Source: Pseudomonas fluorescens
Lineage (GTDB): Bacteria; Pseudomonadota; Gammaproteobacteria; Pseudomonadales; Pseudomonadaceae
DNA length: 64,000 nucleotides
Direction: 5' to 3'
Assembly (NCBI RefSeq): GCF_902497895.1
Contig: NZ_CABVHQ010000030.1
Location: forward strand, 1-64,000
The notes under the pieces are model-generated. The model was given only the letters and a program-made list of their open reading frames with translations, had not been told where the DNA came from and did not search any database. The position numbers were made by a program, and so were the translations under genes. This document shows, in pieces, positions 38,022-47,862 of the stretch (position 1 is the stretch's first letter; the number at the start of each line of letters is the position of its first letter).

Positions 38022-39008
38022 ATGGCAACGCTCAAAGCGTTCAATCTTTGCGTGTTACAGCTTGGGCGTCTTGCTCGAGAGCGCGGCGCATCCGGATTTA
38101 TCCCGGAAGGCTTGCAGGCCTTCAGCCAACTGGTGCCCTTCGCTTCGGCATGGTGGGGCGAGATGTCCACGTCCGGCGTCGATGCGCCACCCCAAAGCTG
38201 GATGCACGGGCGGATCAATCTGCCGGAGTTGTTTGCCGCGGAGTGGAGCAAGGGTGCGGGCAGTGACAGGTTCTCCCATGAGACCTTGAGTCAACCCGGT
38301 AAGGTGGTGCGCGACAGCGGGTTCACCGACCCCTGTGAGGAGCTCAACGAGTTCGCTCGCCGCCATGACCTCTACCACCTGATGTGCATCACCTTCGAGT
38401 TGCCCGAAAGCGGCTTGATGTTCTTCGTCTGTCTCTACCGTGGCATTCATGCGTCGGCTTTCAACGACAGCGAAGCCAGTTTGTTTTCGGCCTTCTGCGA
38501 CCAGCTGTTGCAATTGTGGCGATTTCAGATGCAGGACATGATCCGCTTCGACACGGGCAACGGGGCGACCGACTTCGGGGTCGCGCGTATGGACGGCAGT
38601 CTGCTGTACGTGGGGGCAGGGCTCTGCGCAGCCATTCAGCGCGAGTTGCCCGGGTGGAATGGTTCAACGCTTCCCTTTGAGGTGATCGCGCAACTGCACA
38701 AGGCGCCCTGCGTGATGCGCCTGGGGCGCTGTGCACTGACGCTGAGCCCCAACGCGGAGCATGTCATCCTGTCGCTTGAGGCGCAGTCGCGTGGGGCAGT
38801 GCTTGCACCACGGGAGCGGACAGCCGCCATGCTGTTCGCCGCCGGCCACTCCTACAAGGAGATCGCCAAAATCCTTGCATTGAGTCCTGCCACGGTGCGC
38901 ACCTATCTGCGCAACTGCTACTTGCAGCTCGGCGTCAAGAGCAAGGTAGAACTCGGTTCAGTCCTGCGTTCGCCGACCCCACCTGCGCAGGCTGCGCGCC
39001 GCGATTAG
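38022..39008 (+). CDS. LuxR-family transcriptional regulator
   Basis: A 328-residue regulator. The C-terminus is a LuxR helix-turn-helix: LAPRERTAAMLFAAGHSYKE, IAKILALSPATVRTYLRNCY. The N-terminal 250 residues are a GAF/PAS-like sensor without a receiver phosphorylation site. ATG 38022 has AGGA at good spacing; ATG 37986 is the alternative. It stands upstream of the amidohydrolase gene in the same direction and may regulate it. Confidence 0.82.
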   Translation: MATLKAFNLCVLQLGRLARERGASGFIPEGLQAFSQLVPFASAWWGEMSTSGVDAPPQSWMHGRINLPELFAAEWSKGAGSDRFSHETLSQPGKVVRDSGFTDPCEELNEFARRHDLYHLMCITFELPESGLMFFVCLYRGIHASAFNDSEASLFSAFCDQLLQLWRFQMQDMIRFDTGNGATDFGVARMDGSLLYVGAGLCAAIQRELPGWNGSTLPFEVIAQLHKAPCVMRLGRCALTLSPNAEHVILSLEAQSRGAVLAPRERTAAMLFAAGHSYKEIAKILALSPATVRTYLRNCYLQLGVKSKVELGSVLRSPTPPAQAARRD

Positions 39009-39162
39009 TGCAGCGCGGTTTTCCCCCTGATTGCCTTACCCCTCCTCATTTGTAGAGGTCCGTACGACTCCTGCGCTCTATATCGTGTGCCCTGCATATC
39101 TCGGGGTTGCACGGCAGTCTGTTCGGGCCACTTCCAAAACTATAAAAACAGAGGTGAGGCAA

Positions 39163-40995
39163 TTGAAATTGTCCAGGCTATTTATCGCCGTTGCCGGCGC
39201 AACGGCTGTTTCCTGCATGGCGCTGGTGGGGTGCCAGACACAGGGTTCGACTCCGGCCGACATGGTGATGCGCAACGGTTATGTGTACACCGTCGATGGC
39301 AAGAACTCGGTACAGCAGGCGATCGCCGTTGCTGGCGGGAAGATCATTTATGTCGGCAGCGATGCAGGGGTCGCCTCGTACATCGGCACGCAGACGCAGT
39401 TGATCGATCTGGCGGGACGCATGTTGATGCCGGGCTTCATTGATGCCCACATTCATCCGGGGGACGGAGGCCGCGCCATGACCTTGTGCGACCTGAAATA
39501 CCAGACGATGACCCGCAAGGTTTTCCAGGAGACCATCCAGGCGTGCCTGGATGCCGATAAGGACAAGGGCCCCGATGTCTGGCTCGAGGTGGGCAGCTGG
39601 GATCGCATGGGCATGACCGGACTCGATGGCGACCCCGACAAATCGACGCTGGACGCGCTCAAGACCGATCGGCCGATTCAGGTCCGTTCCACCGACTTCC
39701 ATACCGTGCTGACCAATTCTCGCGGCCTGGCGGTGGCTGGCATCAACAAGCACACGGCCAATCCAGGTGATGGCAAGTACATCCGCGACAGCGCCGGCAA
39801 CCCGACCGGCATCTGCGAAGACGGGGCTGCCGATGCCATGGCCGCCGTGGTGCCGCCAGCCAGCGACGCAGAGAAACTCAAGCAGACTCGCGCGGCACTC
39901 GACGCCATGCGCCAGCAAGGCATCACCAGTTTCTTCGATGCCTTGTCGGGGCCTGAGAATGGCAAAGCCTTCAGCACCCTGCAGCAGTCGGGCGAGCTGA
40001 CCGCCCGTGCCTTGTTGGCAATCAAGCTTGACCCTGCCGCCGCTGCGGCCGACCCGGCGAAAACCATCGCCGAGGCCAAGGCACTGGCCAGCACTTACGA
40101 CCAGGGTGAAGCCAAAGCTGCACCGGGTGTGAGCATGCGCCACGTTAAATTGTTCATGGATGGCATCATCAATGCTCCGGCGGACACCGGGGCAATGCTG
40201 ACGCCGTACCTGCGCAATGCCGGTACCGATACCGCGCTCAAGTGGGCGCCTGGCAAGAATGCCGGTGAGCTGTACTTCCCGCCGCAGGTGCTCAAGCCAC
40301 TGCTGTTGCAAGCGGTCCAGGCCGGCCTCGACCCGCACCTTCACGCCACCGGCGACCGAGCGGTGCGTGACTCACTGAATGGCATCGAATACGTGCGCCA
40401 GCAACTGCCGGGCAATGGCTTCCGCCCGGCCATCACTCACGCCGAATCGGTGGACCCCGCCGACTATGCGCGCTTCAAGGCGCTCGACGTGACCGCCAAC
40501 ATGTCCTTCCAGTGGGCCCAGCAGGCGCCGTCCACGGTCGACGGCACCAGCGATCATCTGGGTACCGAACGTTTTGCCCGCATGGAGCCATCGGGCAGCA
40601 TCAGCCGCGCCGGCGGCCGCGTGGCGTATGGCAGCGACTGGCCGGTCGATCCCCTCGACGAATTCCTCGCGCTGAAGATCGGTGTGACCCGCTCAGGCGA
40701 TCCGCTGAACCCCCACAGCTATGGCCCCAAGTATGCGCAAAGGCTCAACGCCGACCCGGCACTGTCGCGCTCTGAAGTGCTGCGCGCCATCACCCTGAAC
40801 GCCGCCGAGCAGCTGAAACTGGACGCCGTTGTCGGCTCGGTCGAAGTGGGCAAGTTCGCCGACCTGATCGTTCTGGACAAGAACTTCATGCAGGTTGCCG
40901 AGGATGAACTGGCTCGAAATGACGTGCTGCTGACGGTTGTCGGCGGCAAGGTCGTGTGGGCCAAGGCGCCGTTTGGTGGTCTTGAACAACAATAA
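39163..40995 (+). CDS. Lipoprotein amidohydrolase (YtcJ-like)
   Basis: A 610-residue metal-dependent hydrolase. A TTG start at 39163 (GAGGTGAGG upstream) gives a signal peptide with lipobox ALVGC, so the enzyme is an exported lipoprotein. The metal-binding start of the TIM barrel is MPGFIDAHIHPGDGG; later ligands lie in LFMDGII, HLHATGDRAV and GSDWPVDPL. The C-terminus ADLIVLDKNF is typical of YtcJ. Substrate unknown; the permease downstream suggests an N-containing ring or amide. Confidence 0.85.
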   Translation: MKLSRLFIAVAGATAVSCMALVGCQTQGSTPADMVMRNGYVYTVDGKNSVQQAIAVAGGKIIYVGSDAGVASYIGTQTQLIDLAGRMLMPGFIDAHIHPGDGGRAMTLCDLKYQTMTRKVFQETIQACLDADKDKGPDVWLEVGSWDRMGMTGLDGDPDKSTLDALKTDRPIQVRSTDFHTVLTNSRGLAVAGINKHTANPGDGKYIRDSAGNPTGICEDGAADAMAAVVPPASDAEKLKQTRAALDAMRQQGITSFFDALSGPENGKAFSTLQQSGELTARALLAIKLDPAAAAADPAKTIAEAKALASTYDQGEAKAAPGVSMRHVKLFMDGIINAPADTGAMLTPYLRNAGTDTALKWAPGKNAGELYFPPQVLKPLLLQAVQAGLDPHLHATGDRAVRDSLNGIEYVRQQLPGNGFRPAITHAESVDPADYARFKALDVTANMSFQWAQQAPSTVDGTSDHLGTERFARMEPSGSISRAGGRVAYGSDWPVDPLDEFLALKIGVTRSGDPLNPHSYGPKYAQRLNADPALSRSEVLRAITLNAAEQLKLDAVVGSVEVGKFADLIVLDKNFMQVAEDELARNDVLLTVVGGKVVWAKAPFGGLEQQ

Positions 40996-41038
40996 AAGCA
41001 ACAGTCTGCCCCAATGCTTGACAGTTAAACGCAATCCA

Positions 41039-41128
41039 TGTGGGAGCGAGCTTGCTCGCGATGGCGGCTGCATATTCAATATTGATGCAAGTTGACCCAC
41101 CGCTTTCGCGAGCAAGCTCGCTCCCACA
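41039..41128. repeat. REPIN, GAGCGAGCTTGCTCGCG family
   Basis: Facing arms of TGGGAGCGAGCTTGCTCGCG across about 45 nt; same family as 12036-12125. Confidence 0.8.
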
Positions 41129-41185
41129 GGTTCCGCATCTTAATTGACGGGCATGCGTCTACCCCCTCAAAAAGAGAAAACAATA

Positions 41186-42625
41186 ATGACCAAGGTCAGC
41201 GATAGTCAGCAGCGAAGTCCCCTGATCGAGACGCGTTCGATCGATTACATTCCCGAGGCCGAGCGCCATGGCAGCCTCTACAGCCAGTTCACCCTGTGGC
41301 TCGGCGCCAACCTGCAGATCACGGCGATCGTCACCGGTGCCTTGGCCGTGGTGCTGGGCGGCGATGTGTTCTGGTCACTCATTGGCTTGCTGATCGGCCA
41401 GTTGCTCGGCGGTGCAGTGGTTGCCCTGCACGCTGCGCAGGGGCCCAAGCTTGGGCTGCCGCAGATGATCTCCAGTCGCGTACAGTTCGGGGTCTATGGG
41501 GCGGCCATCCCGATTGTGCTGGTGTGCTTGATGTATCTCGGCTTCAGCGCCACCGGCGCGGTACTGTCGGGGCAGGCCATTGCCCAATTGATCGATGTCA
41601 GCGACAGCGCCGGCATTCTGATTTTCGCCTCATGCATCGCGTTTCTGACCATCTTCGGTTATCGGGTCATCCACCTGGTCGCAAGGGTGGCCAGCGTGCT
41701 GGGCATTATTGCCTTCGCCTATCTGTTCACCCGGCTGATGACGCTCAATGATATTGGGCTGTTGCTGGAAAACCGTCACTTCGGCTGGAGCACCTTCCTG
41801 CTGGCGGTATCCCTCTCCGCGTCCTGGCAGATCGCCTTTGGCCCCTATGTGGCCGACTACTCACGCTACCTGCCGAGCAAGACTTCGTCCTGGAAGACCT
41901 TCACTGCCGTCGGCCTGGGCACGGTGCTGGGTGCGCAGGCGTCAATGGTCCTGGGGGTGTTCGCCGCGGCTTTGGCGGGCGCGAATTTTCGCGGTCACGA
42001 GGTGGCCACCATCGTCGGGTTGGGCAGTACCGGGGTGATGGCGTCCCTGCTGTACTTGAGCGTGGTGTTCGGCAAGGTCACGGTTTCCACCCTCAACGCC
42101 TATGGCAGCTTTATGTGCGTTGCCACCATCATCAGTGGCTTCCATAGTCGTCTGCAGATATCCGCCGGGCAGCGCATGCTGTTTGTCCTGGCGATTGTCG
42201 CGGCGTCCACCACGCTCGCACTGCTCGGCCAGTACTCGTTTCTCAGTACCTTCAAGTACTTCATCCTGTTTCTGCTGACCTTCTTTACGCCGTGGAGCGC
42301 GATCAACCTGGTGGACTACTACTTCATCAACAAGGAGCGCTACGACATCCCGGCGTTGTCCGACCCGGCGGGTCGCTACGGCCGCTGGAACATCTTGGGT
42401 ATCAGCGTGTATATCGCTGGGGTATTGATCCAGCTGCCGTTTGTCGACACCCACTTCTACTCCGGGCCGATGGTCGCGCAGCTCGGCGGGGTTGATATTT
42501 CCTGGATCGTTGGCCTGGTGGTGCCGGGCCTCTTCTATTACCTGCTGGCCAGGACATCAGCCCTTGCTGTGGTGCCTGGGTCGAAAGCAGACGCCGAGAG
42601 CCGTGATGCAAGGAGGGGTGTGTAA
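41186..42625 (+). CDS. NCS1-family purine/cytosine permease
   Basis: A 479-residue inner-membrane transporter with about 12 helices. The NCS1 text is LWLGANLQITAIVTGALAVVLGGD, LGLPQMISSRVQFG, and YVADYSRYLP (the usual xxDYSRYLP). ATG 41186 follows AAAGAGAAAACAATA. Substrate is likely a nucleobase, allantoin-like or hydantoin compound. It follows the amidohydrolase with a REPIN between. Confidence 0.87.
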   Translation: MTKVSDSQQRSPLIETRSIDYIPEAERHGSLYSQFTLWLGANLQITAIVTGALAVVLGGDVFWSLIGLLIGQLLGGAVVALHAAQGPKLGLPQMISSRVQFGVYGAAIPIVLVCLMYLGFSATGAVLSGQAIAQLIDVSDSAGILIFASCIAFLTIFGYRVIHLVARVASVLGIIAFAYLFTRLMTLNDIGLLLENRHFGWSTFLLAVSLSASWQIAFGPYVADYSRYLPSKTSSWKTFTAVGLGTVLGAQASMVLGVFAAALAGANFRGHEVATIVGLGSTGVMASLLYLSVVFGKVTVSTLNAYGSFMCVATIISGFHSRLQISAGQRMLFVLAIVAASTTLALLGQYSFLSTFKYFILFLLTFFTPWSAINLVDYYFINKERYDIPALSDPAGRYGRWNILGISVYIAGVLIQLPFVDTHFYSGPMVAQLGGVDISWIVGLVVPGLFYYLLARTSALAVVPGSKADAESRDARRGV

Positions 42626-42640
42626 CCGAAGGGGGTCTAT

Positions 42641-42670
42641 GAAGCTCCAGAGGTTGAGGTCTGGAGCTTC
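42641..42670 (+). terminator. Perfect 11-bp hairpin after the permease
   Basis: GAAGCTCCAGA - GGTTGAGG - TCTGGAGCTTC, 15 bases past the stop codon. There is no T-run, so it may be a 3' stabiliser or weak terminator. Confidence 0.55.
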
Positions 42671-42733
42671 GGGTTGAGTCGCTGACGAGGGCCTGCCAGC
42701 AGCTATCGATGAAACCACGGCTCATATTGGTTT

Positions 42734-43024
42734 TCAGACAGTAGGCCTGATCGGAGTCAGAGCGCCTATCGCTATGGCTCGGGCTCGTTGAGCACCCCAT
42801 GCCAGAGCGCTCGTAACCGTTTCATCGTGCACCAGCGGGTAAAACTCCTCCGCGGCAATCTCCCCGCTTTGCGCGTATACACCGATAAAGAGTTGTGTGG
42901 CGCCCGAGGGGGAGAGCCGAGCCTGAACATCAATTTCGACACCGTTACTTAAACTCTCTTGATGAGATTTGCCGGCTAGCTGGCAATCGGCCCAGGCCCA
43001 ATATTCACTCCCCCGTACACGCAT
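42734..43024 (-). CDS. Small hypothetical protein
   Basis: A 96-residue protein from ATG 43024 (AAAGGGTC directly upstream; a longer start at 43039 is possible). Beta-rich centre (VEIDVQARLSPSGATQLFIGVY) and acidic EEFYPLVHDE. No domain recognised. Isolated between the permease and the catabolic operon. Confidence 0.55.
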   Translation of the reverse strand: MRVRGSEYWAWADCQLAGKSHQESLSNGVEIDVQARLSPSGATQLFIGVYAQSGEIAAEEFYPLVHDETVTSALAWGAQRARAIAIGALTPIRPTV

Positions 43025-43344
43025 GACCCTTTCCCTCATGGCTGATCGCGGTGATGGCTCTATAGAGGCAAAGTAGTATCGGTTAGGGGTAAACAGAAAT
43101 TGAATCGAGCTATGGCGCACCGTGCCGAGACTGAAAAATTGGCGCCAAATAGAAGCTGGCTTGAAGCCTGACCAAGCTCGGCAATTGACATGAGCATTCC
43201 GACGTTCGAAGGAACGTCATCTGCGCCGAATTACAGGGTAGGTACGCGTCAAAACCCCTCATAGGGGTAAGGCGAGTCTTTTTCGGATTCGCCTGTCTTT
43301 GGGCACGGCGCAAGACCTCGCGGGGCTTGGCTACTCGCTTGTTG
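43025..43344. other. Gap at the 3' end of the CoA operon
   Basis: This 320-base gap contains a hairpin (AGGCGA...TCGCCT, 43272-43292) that may end the minus-strand operon. No gene was seen. Confidence 0.5.
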
Positions 43345-44736
43345 TTAGTGACGGTCGAGCCAGACGGTCTGTGCATTGCAGAATTCGCGCACACCGAAAT
43401 GCGACAGTTCACGGCCAAATCCACTCTTCTTCACGCCGCCGAAGGTGACGCGTGGGTCGGTTGCGCAATAGCCATTGATAAACACACCACCGGTTTGCAG
43501 TTCGCCGGCCATCTGTTCAGCAAGCTGAACATTGCGCGTGTAGAGGGTCGAGGCAAGTCCGAATTCGCTGTTATTGGCCAGCTCCAGCGCATGGGCTGCA
43601 TCGCGCGCGGTGATGATCGAGGCCACCGGGCCAAAGAGTTCCTGTTTGAACGAGGTCATCTGGTCGGTGACATCACCGAATACAGTGGGCTGGTAAAAGT
43701 TGCCGGGGCCTTCAGCCTTCCTGCCGCCCATCAACAACGTCGCGCCTTCTTCCAGGGTGTCACGGACCTGTTGATCCAGTTCATCGCGCAGATCAAAGCG
43801 GGCCATGGGGCCTATGTAAGTGTCTGTGGCCAGTGGATCACCGACGACCAACTGGCGGGTGGCTTCGACGAACTTGCGGGTGAATTCCCGGGCAACGCCT
43901 TGCTCGACAATCAGGCGTTTGGCGGCCGCGCAGACTTGCCCGGTGTTCTGGTAGCGACCAATGACGGCGGCTTTGACGGCTTCGTCGAGGTCGGCATCGT
44001 TGAGCACAATGAACGGATCGCAACCGCCCAATTCCAACACACACTTCTTCAAGGCCGCCCCGGCCTGAGCACCGATGGCCATGCCGGCTCTCACGCTGCC
44101 GGTGAGTGTCACCGCGGCGATGCGTGGATCGGCGATCGCCGTGGAGACGCCGTCCGGCGTGAGATTGATGACTTCGAAAACACCTTCCTCGAAGCCTGCG
44201 CGCTTGAAGGCATCCAGCAGCAGATAGGCACATCCCATCACGTTTGGTGCATGTTTGAGGACGTAAGTGTTGCCCGCAATCAACGCTGGAACGGCGCCGC
44301 GAAGCACTTGCCAGATGGGAAAATTCCACGGCATCACGGCGAGAATCGGGCCCAGTGGACGATATTCAATACGCGCTTTTCCACCTTCAACCTGCGTGGA
44401 TTCGGCGGTCAACATGGAAGGGCCGTGTTCGGCGTACCACTGGCAAAGCTGCGCACACTTTTCAATTTCACCGCGTGCCTGGGTGGTGGGCTTGCCCATC
44501 TCCAGGGTGATCATGTTCGCCATTGCTGCAGCGTTGTCGCGTAATGCCTTTGCCAAGGCGATCAACGACTGCGAGCGATCTTCTACGGGCTTGCGTCGCC
44601 AGACCGAGAAGCCGGCAGCGGCACGAGAAAGTGTGGCCTGCAGTACCGACTCGGATTCGAATGCGTAGTGGCCGATCTGCTCGCCATTGGCGGGGTTGAT
44701 CGAAATGGCATGGGTAAGGCTGGAAACGTTAGTCAT
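43345..44736 (-). CDS. NAD(P)-dependent (succinate-)semialdehyde dehydrogenase
   Basis: A 463-residue aldehyde dehydrogenase. The catalytic Glu is in VLELGGCDPF and the Cys in NTGQVCAAAKR. It matches the succinate-semialdehyde dehydrogenase subfamily in length and text (ITLEMGKP, LPRPxW-type region MPWNFPIWQ). ATG 44736 has AGGACGG upstream. It is the last gene of the seven-gene minus-strand operon; in the proposed pathway it would oxidise methyl- or methylene-succinate semialdehyde. Confidence 0.88.
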   Translation of the reverse strand: MTNVSSLTHAISINPANGEQIGHYAFESESVLQATLSRAAAGFSVWRRKPVEDRSQSLIALAKALRDNAAAMANMITLEMGKPTTQARGEIEKCAQLCQWYAEHGPSMLTAESTQVEGGKARIEYRPLGPILAVMPWNFPIWQVLRGAVPALIAGNTYVLKHAPNVMGCAYLLLDAFKRAGFEEGVFEVINLTPDGVSTAIADPRIAAVTLTGSVRAGMAIGAQAGAALKKCVLELGGCDPFIVLNDADLDEAVKAAVIGRYQNTGQVCAAAKRLIVEQGVAREFTRKFVEATRQLVVGDPLATDTYIGPMARFDLRDELDQQVRDTLEEGATLLMGGRKAEGPGNFYQPTVFGDVTDQMTSFKQELFGPVASIITARDAAHALELANNSEFGLASTLYTRNVQLAEQMAGELQTGGVFINGYCATDPRVTFGGVKKSGFGRELSHFGVREFCNAQTVWLDRH

Positions 44737-44797
44737 GACACCGTCCTGCGTGGTGGGAATGAATGCGCAGCTTCGAAGCAAAAGTGCCGCCGCGGAG

Positions 44798-45613
44798 TCA
44801 GGTCGCGCGCGCCAGAATGGAGTGCGCGCGGCCAATGACCGGTGCGTCGACCATTTGCCCATCCAGCACGAAGACGCCGTCACCTGAGCTAGCGGCTTCG
44901 ATAATGCGTCGCGCCCAGCGCAATTCTTCAGGGCTGGGTTTTAACGCCTGATGGATGATCGCCACTTGGCTCGGATGGATGCACAACGCGCCACCAAAGC
45001 CCATGTCGCGGGCAAATTGAACGGCACTGTGCAGGCCGGTGGTGTCCTGGATTGAGGGAAAGACACCATCCAGCGCCGGGGCCAGGCCGGTAACCCGTGT
45101 GCAGAGCAACACGGCATAGCGGGCGTGGCTGAGGATCTCTTCGGCAGCACGGCTGCCGGTGGTCAGGTTCAGGTCCAGGCCCAGATCGAGGCTGCCGAAC
45201 GACAAGCGCTCAACGCCTTGGGCGCTGGCAATCGAGCTCAGAGCAGCCAGGCCCTTGGCACTCTCGATGATCGGCCAGATCGGTTTGCCGGTGCTACCAG
45301 CGGTGAGCACCTGCTCCGCGCTTTCGGCTTTGGGCAGCAAAATTCCGATTACCCCGGCATGGCGTCGGCAAAGATCCAGATCCGCAGCGTGTGCCCAGTG
45401 ATCCGGGGCATTCACCCGAACCAGAATCCGCGCACCCGGGTTTTCACTCAAGAAGCGCTCCAGGTTATCCCTGGCCTGTTCCTTGAGGTTTTCCTGCACG
45501 GCATCTTCCAGGTCGACAATGACCCGGTCCGCGCCGGTGGCGATGGCTTTGGGGATGCGCTCTGGACGAGTGGCCGGGACAAACAGGGCGGAACGAACAA
45601 TCGATGGACTCAT
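44798..45613 (-). CDS. HpcH/HpaI-type CoA-ester lyase (CitE-like, citramalyl-CoA lyase candidate)
   Basis: A 271-residue CitE-type TIM-barrel lyase: RSALFVPATRPERIPKA, the acidic metal site VIVDLEDAV, LVRVNAP, PIIESAKGL and the C-terminal FGGALCIHPSQVAIIHQA. Family members cleave citramalyl-, malyl- or similar CoA esters to acetyl-CoA or pyruvate. It overlaps the upstream hydratase gene by 4 nt. With CoA transferase and hydratase upstream it matches the Ict-Ich-Ccl itaconate triad of Pseudomonas. Confidence 0.85.
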   Translation of the reverse strand: MSPSIVRSALFVPATRPERIPKAIATGADRVIVDLEDAVQENLKEQARDNLERFLSENPGARILVRVNAPDHWAHAADLDLCRRHAGVIGILLPKAESAEQVLTAGSTGKPIWPIIESAKGLAALSSIASAQGVERLSFGSLDLGLDLNLTTGSRAAEEILSHARYAVLLCTRVTGLAPALDGVFPSIQDTTGLHSAVQFARDMGFGGALCIHPSQVAIIHQALKPSPEELRWARRIIEAASSGDGVFVLDGQMVDAPVIGRAHSILARAT

Positions 45614-46452
45614 GGTGTTTCTCCCTCGCTGAACTCGACTTCTCCGATCTGCGCGCAGCCGTCCTGATTGCCAGCCCAGACCTGCGCCTTGCCGCTGTCG
45701 ATCAAACGTCCGCCGACCTCGAAAGGTTGCGGTGAAATCAGCGGTCGGACGCCACGGAAGGTAAAGCGCTTCAAACGCGCGGTCGGGTGTGCTTTGGTAA
45801 AGGCGCGCAAGTTCAGCGTGGCGATCAATGGACCATGCACCACCAGTCCCGGATAGCCTTCGGTTTCTGTGACGTAAGGCCAGTCATAGTGAATTCGGTG
45901 GCCATTGAAGGTGACGGCGGAGTAACGGAACAACAGGGTCGGGGAGGGTTCGACCTGTTCCCGCCATTGGCCTTCAGGGAGCGCTTCGGTGCCGCTCAGT
46001 TTGGGTGGAGTCGGCTCCCGGTAGACGATGTCCTGCTCATCTTGCAGGGCGAGCTGGCCGTCCTGGAAATATTCGTGGCGTACCGTGACAAACAACAAGG
46101 AACCCGTGCGCCCATGCTTTTCTTCGACCTTTCGAATGGTCGACACGCAGGTCACTTCAGCCTCCACCTTCAATGGCTGGTAGAACTCGATTCGGCTACC
46201 CGCCCACATGCGATTGCGGTTGTGGGCTGGCGGCAAGAACCCCCCGAGTGCTGGATGACCGTCCGGACCCAGTTCGCTGGCGCAAACCGGTTCCTGAAAA
46301 AACGCCCAGTGCCACAAGGGCGGTAGCGGCTCGCCAGGCAACGGTGCCACTTCGCCCAACGTCGCGGCAATGCGTTTAACCAGGTTGAAACTGATCCGGT
46401 CCTGGCTTTCCTGACGACGTCCAATCCAGGCTGAAAGATCGAGATTATTCAT
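45610..46452 (-). CDS. MaoC-type CoA hydratase (itaconyl-/mesaconyl-CoA hydratase candidate)
   Basis: A 280-residue double hot-dog protein. The N-terminal half is the FAS1-like dehydratase fold; the C-terminal half has the hydratase signature [14 protein letters not shown], then PGLVVHGPL. Such enzymes hydrate itaconyl-CoA or mesaconyl-CoA to citramalyl-CoA. Its ATG overlaps the TGA of a truncated etfB frame (ATGA at 46449-46452). It is coupled to the lyase gene downstream. Confidence 0.83.
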   Translation of the reverse strand: MNNLDLSAWIGRRQESQDRISFNLVKRIAATLGEVAPLPGEPLPPLWHWAFFQEPVCASELGPDGHPALGGFLPPAHNRNRMWAGSRIEFYQPLKVEAEVTCVSTIRKVEEKHGRTGSLLFVTVRHEYFQDGQLALQDEQDIVYREPTPPKLSGTEALPEGQWREQVEPSPTLLFRYSAVTFNGHRIHYDWPYVTETEGYPGLVVHGPLIATLNLRAFTKAHPTARLKRFTFRGVRPLISPQPFEVGGRLIDSGKAQVWAGNQDGCAQIGEVEFSEGETP

Positions 46453-46577
46453 GAAAAATCGCTCCTTTGGGTCGGTGATCTCTTGACGTTAGCGAGGTCG
46501 ACGCCGGAGCTGTCCGCTTCGACGCGAACTTTCACGTTGTAATCCACCACGCGTTTCACAGCTACCAGGATCTTCAT
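46449..46577 (-). pseudogene. etfB: Electron transfer flavoprotein beta subunit, 5' fragment
   Basis: The first 32 residues ([20 protein letters not shown], then [12 protein letters not shown]) are the conserved N-terminus of EtfB. At residue 33 similarity stops and ten unrelated residues lead to a TGA that overlaps the hydratase ATG. The rest of etfB and etfA are absent. The frame still has a GAGAG site and may now act as a short leader peptide coupling translation of the hydratase. Confidence 0.8.
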
Positions 46578-46640
46578 TGGGCAGGGTTCTCTCGACAATC
46601 TTTGATCGTTGCAGTCAGGCTGCGGGTTTACGGATCGCGG

Positions 46641-47843
46641 CTAAATCGCCCCGGCTGCGCGCATTTGTTCGATACGGTCCGTCCCCAGCCCCAGTTCCCT
46701 GAGCACCTGTTCGGTGTGTTGGCCAAGGCCCGGTACGGCATCCATACGTGGCTCGAACGCGCTATTGCTGCCGGGCGGTAGCAGGCTCGGGACGGTGCCG
46801 GCAGAGGTTTCGACTTCCCGCCATCGATCACGTGCCTGGAGTTGTGGATGGTCCCAGACACCTTGCATGTCATTGACCCGGGCGTTGGCGATCTGCGCGT
46901 GATCGAGCCGATCGATCACTTCATCGAAGTTGAGCGCGCTGAAGGCTTCAATGATCAGTTCACGCAGCGTGGTGCGGTTCTCGACCCGTTTGAAATTGGC
47001 GCAGAAGCGCTCGTCTTTCACCAGCTCGGGTTGTCGCAAGACCTTCTCGCAAAACAGTTGCCATTCCCGCTCATTCTGCAAACCCAGCATTACTGTCGTG
47101 CCGTCACCGATGGGGAACGGCCCATAGGGATAAATCGTCGCATGCGCTGCACCCGCGCGAGGCGGCGGCGGGGCACCGTCGTAGGCGTAATACATCGGGT
47201 AATTCATCCACTCGACCAGGCTTTCCAGCATCGACACATCAATGTGACTGCCTTCGCCCGTGCGCCCACGCAGCAGTAGCGCGGAGAGAATGCCGGTGTA
47301 GGCGTACATGCCCGCGGCGATGTCGGCGATCGAGCAACCGGCCTTGGCCATTTGTTCTTCGTCCGCGCCGCCCGTCACCGAGAGAAATCCGCCTTCACTC
47401 TGGATCAACAGGTCGTAGGCCTTTTTCTTTTCATAAGGACCTCCGACGCCATAGCCGGAAATGTCACAGACGATCAGGCGTGGAAAACGTTGATGCAAGG
47501 CCTCGAAGGACAGTCCCATTCGCGCGGCCGCACCGGGTGCCAGGTTCTGCACCAGCACATCGGCGTCGGCCAGCAAACTGTCCAGCACTTCGGTGGCCGA
47601 TTCCTGCTTCAAGTCCAGGGTCAGGCTTTCTTTCGAGCGATTGGTCCAGACGAAGTGCGAGGCCAGGCCGTTGACACGTTGGTCGTAGCCTCTGGCAAAG
47701 TCGCCTGTGCCTGGACGTTCGACCTTGATCACTCGAGCGCCGAGGTCGGCCAGTTGTCGGGTGCAGAAGGGCGCTGCAATGGCATGCTCAAGGCTGACGA
47801 CGGTAATGCCATCGAGCGGACGGATGCCTTTGGGCTGGCTCAT
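46641..47843 (-). CDS. CaiB/BaiF family CoA transferase
   Basis: A 400-residue family III CoA transferase. Text: LDGITVVSLEHAIAAPFCTRQLADLGA, VIKVERPGTGDFAR, and the catalytic Asp in GEGSHIDVSMLESL (about residue 170). It would move CoA from a donor such as succinyl-CoA to a dicarboxylate. The closest functional setting is itaconate/methylsuccinate CoA transferase. ATG 47843 is preceded by AGAGAG. Fourth gene of the operon. Confidence 0.87.
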   Translation of the reverse strand: MSQPKGIRPLDGITVVSLEHAIAAPFCTRQLADLGARVIKVERPGTGDFARGYDQRVNGLASHFVWTNRSKESLTLDLKQESATEVLDSLLADADVLVQNLAPGAAARMGLSFEALHQRFPRLIVCDISGYGVGGPYEKKKAYDLLIQSEGGFLSVTGGADEEQMAKAGCSIADIAAGMYAYTGILSALLLRGRTGEGSHIDVSMLESLVEWMNYPMYYAYDGAPPPPRAGAAHATIYPYGPFPIGDGTTVMLGLQNEREWQLFCEKVLRQPELVKDERFCANFKRVENRTTLRELIIEAFSALNFDEVIDRLDHAQIANARVNDMQGVWDHPQLQARDRWREVETSAGTVPSLLPPGSNSAFEPRMDAVPGLGQHTEQVLRELGLGTDRIEQMRAAGAI

Positions 47844-47862
47844 GATTTTATCTCTCTTGTTA

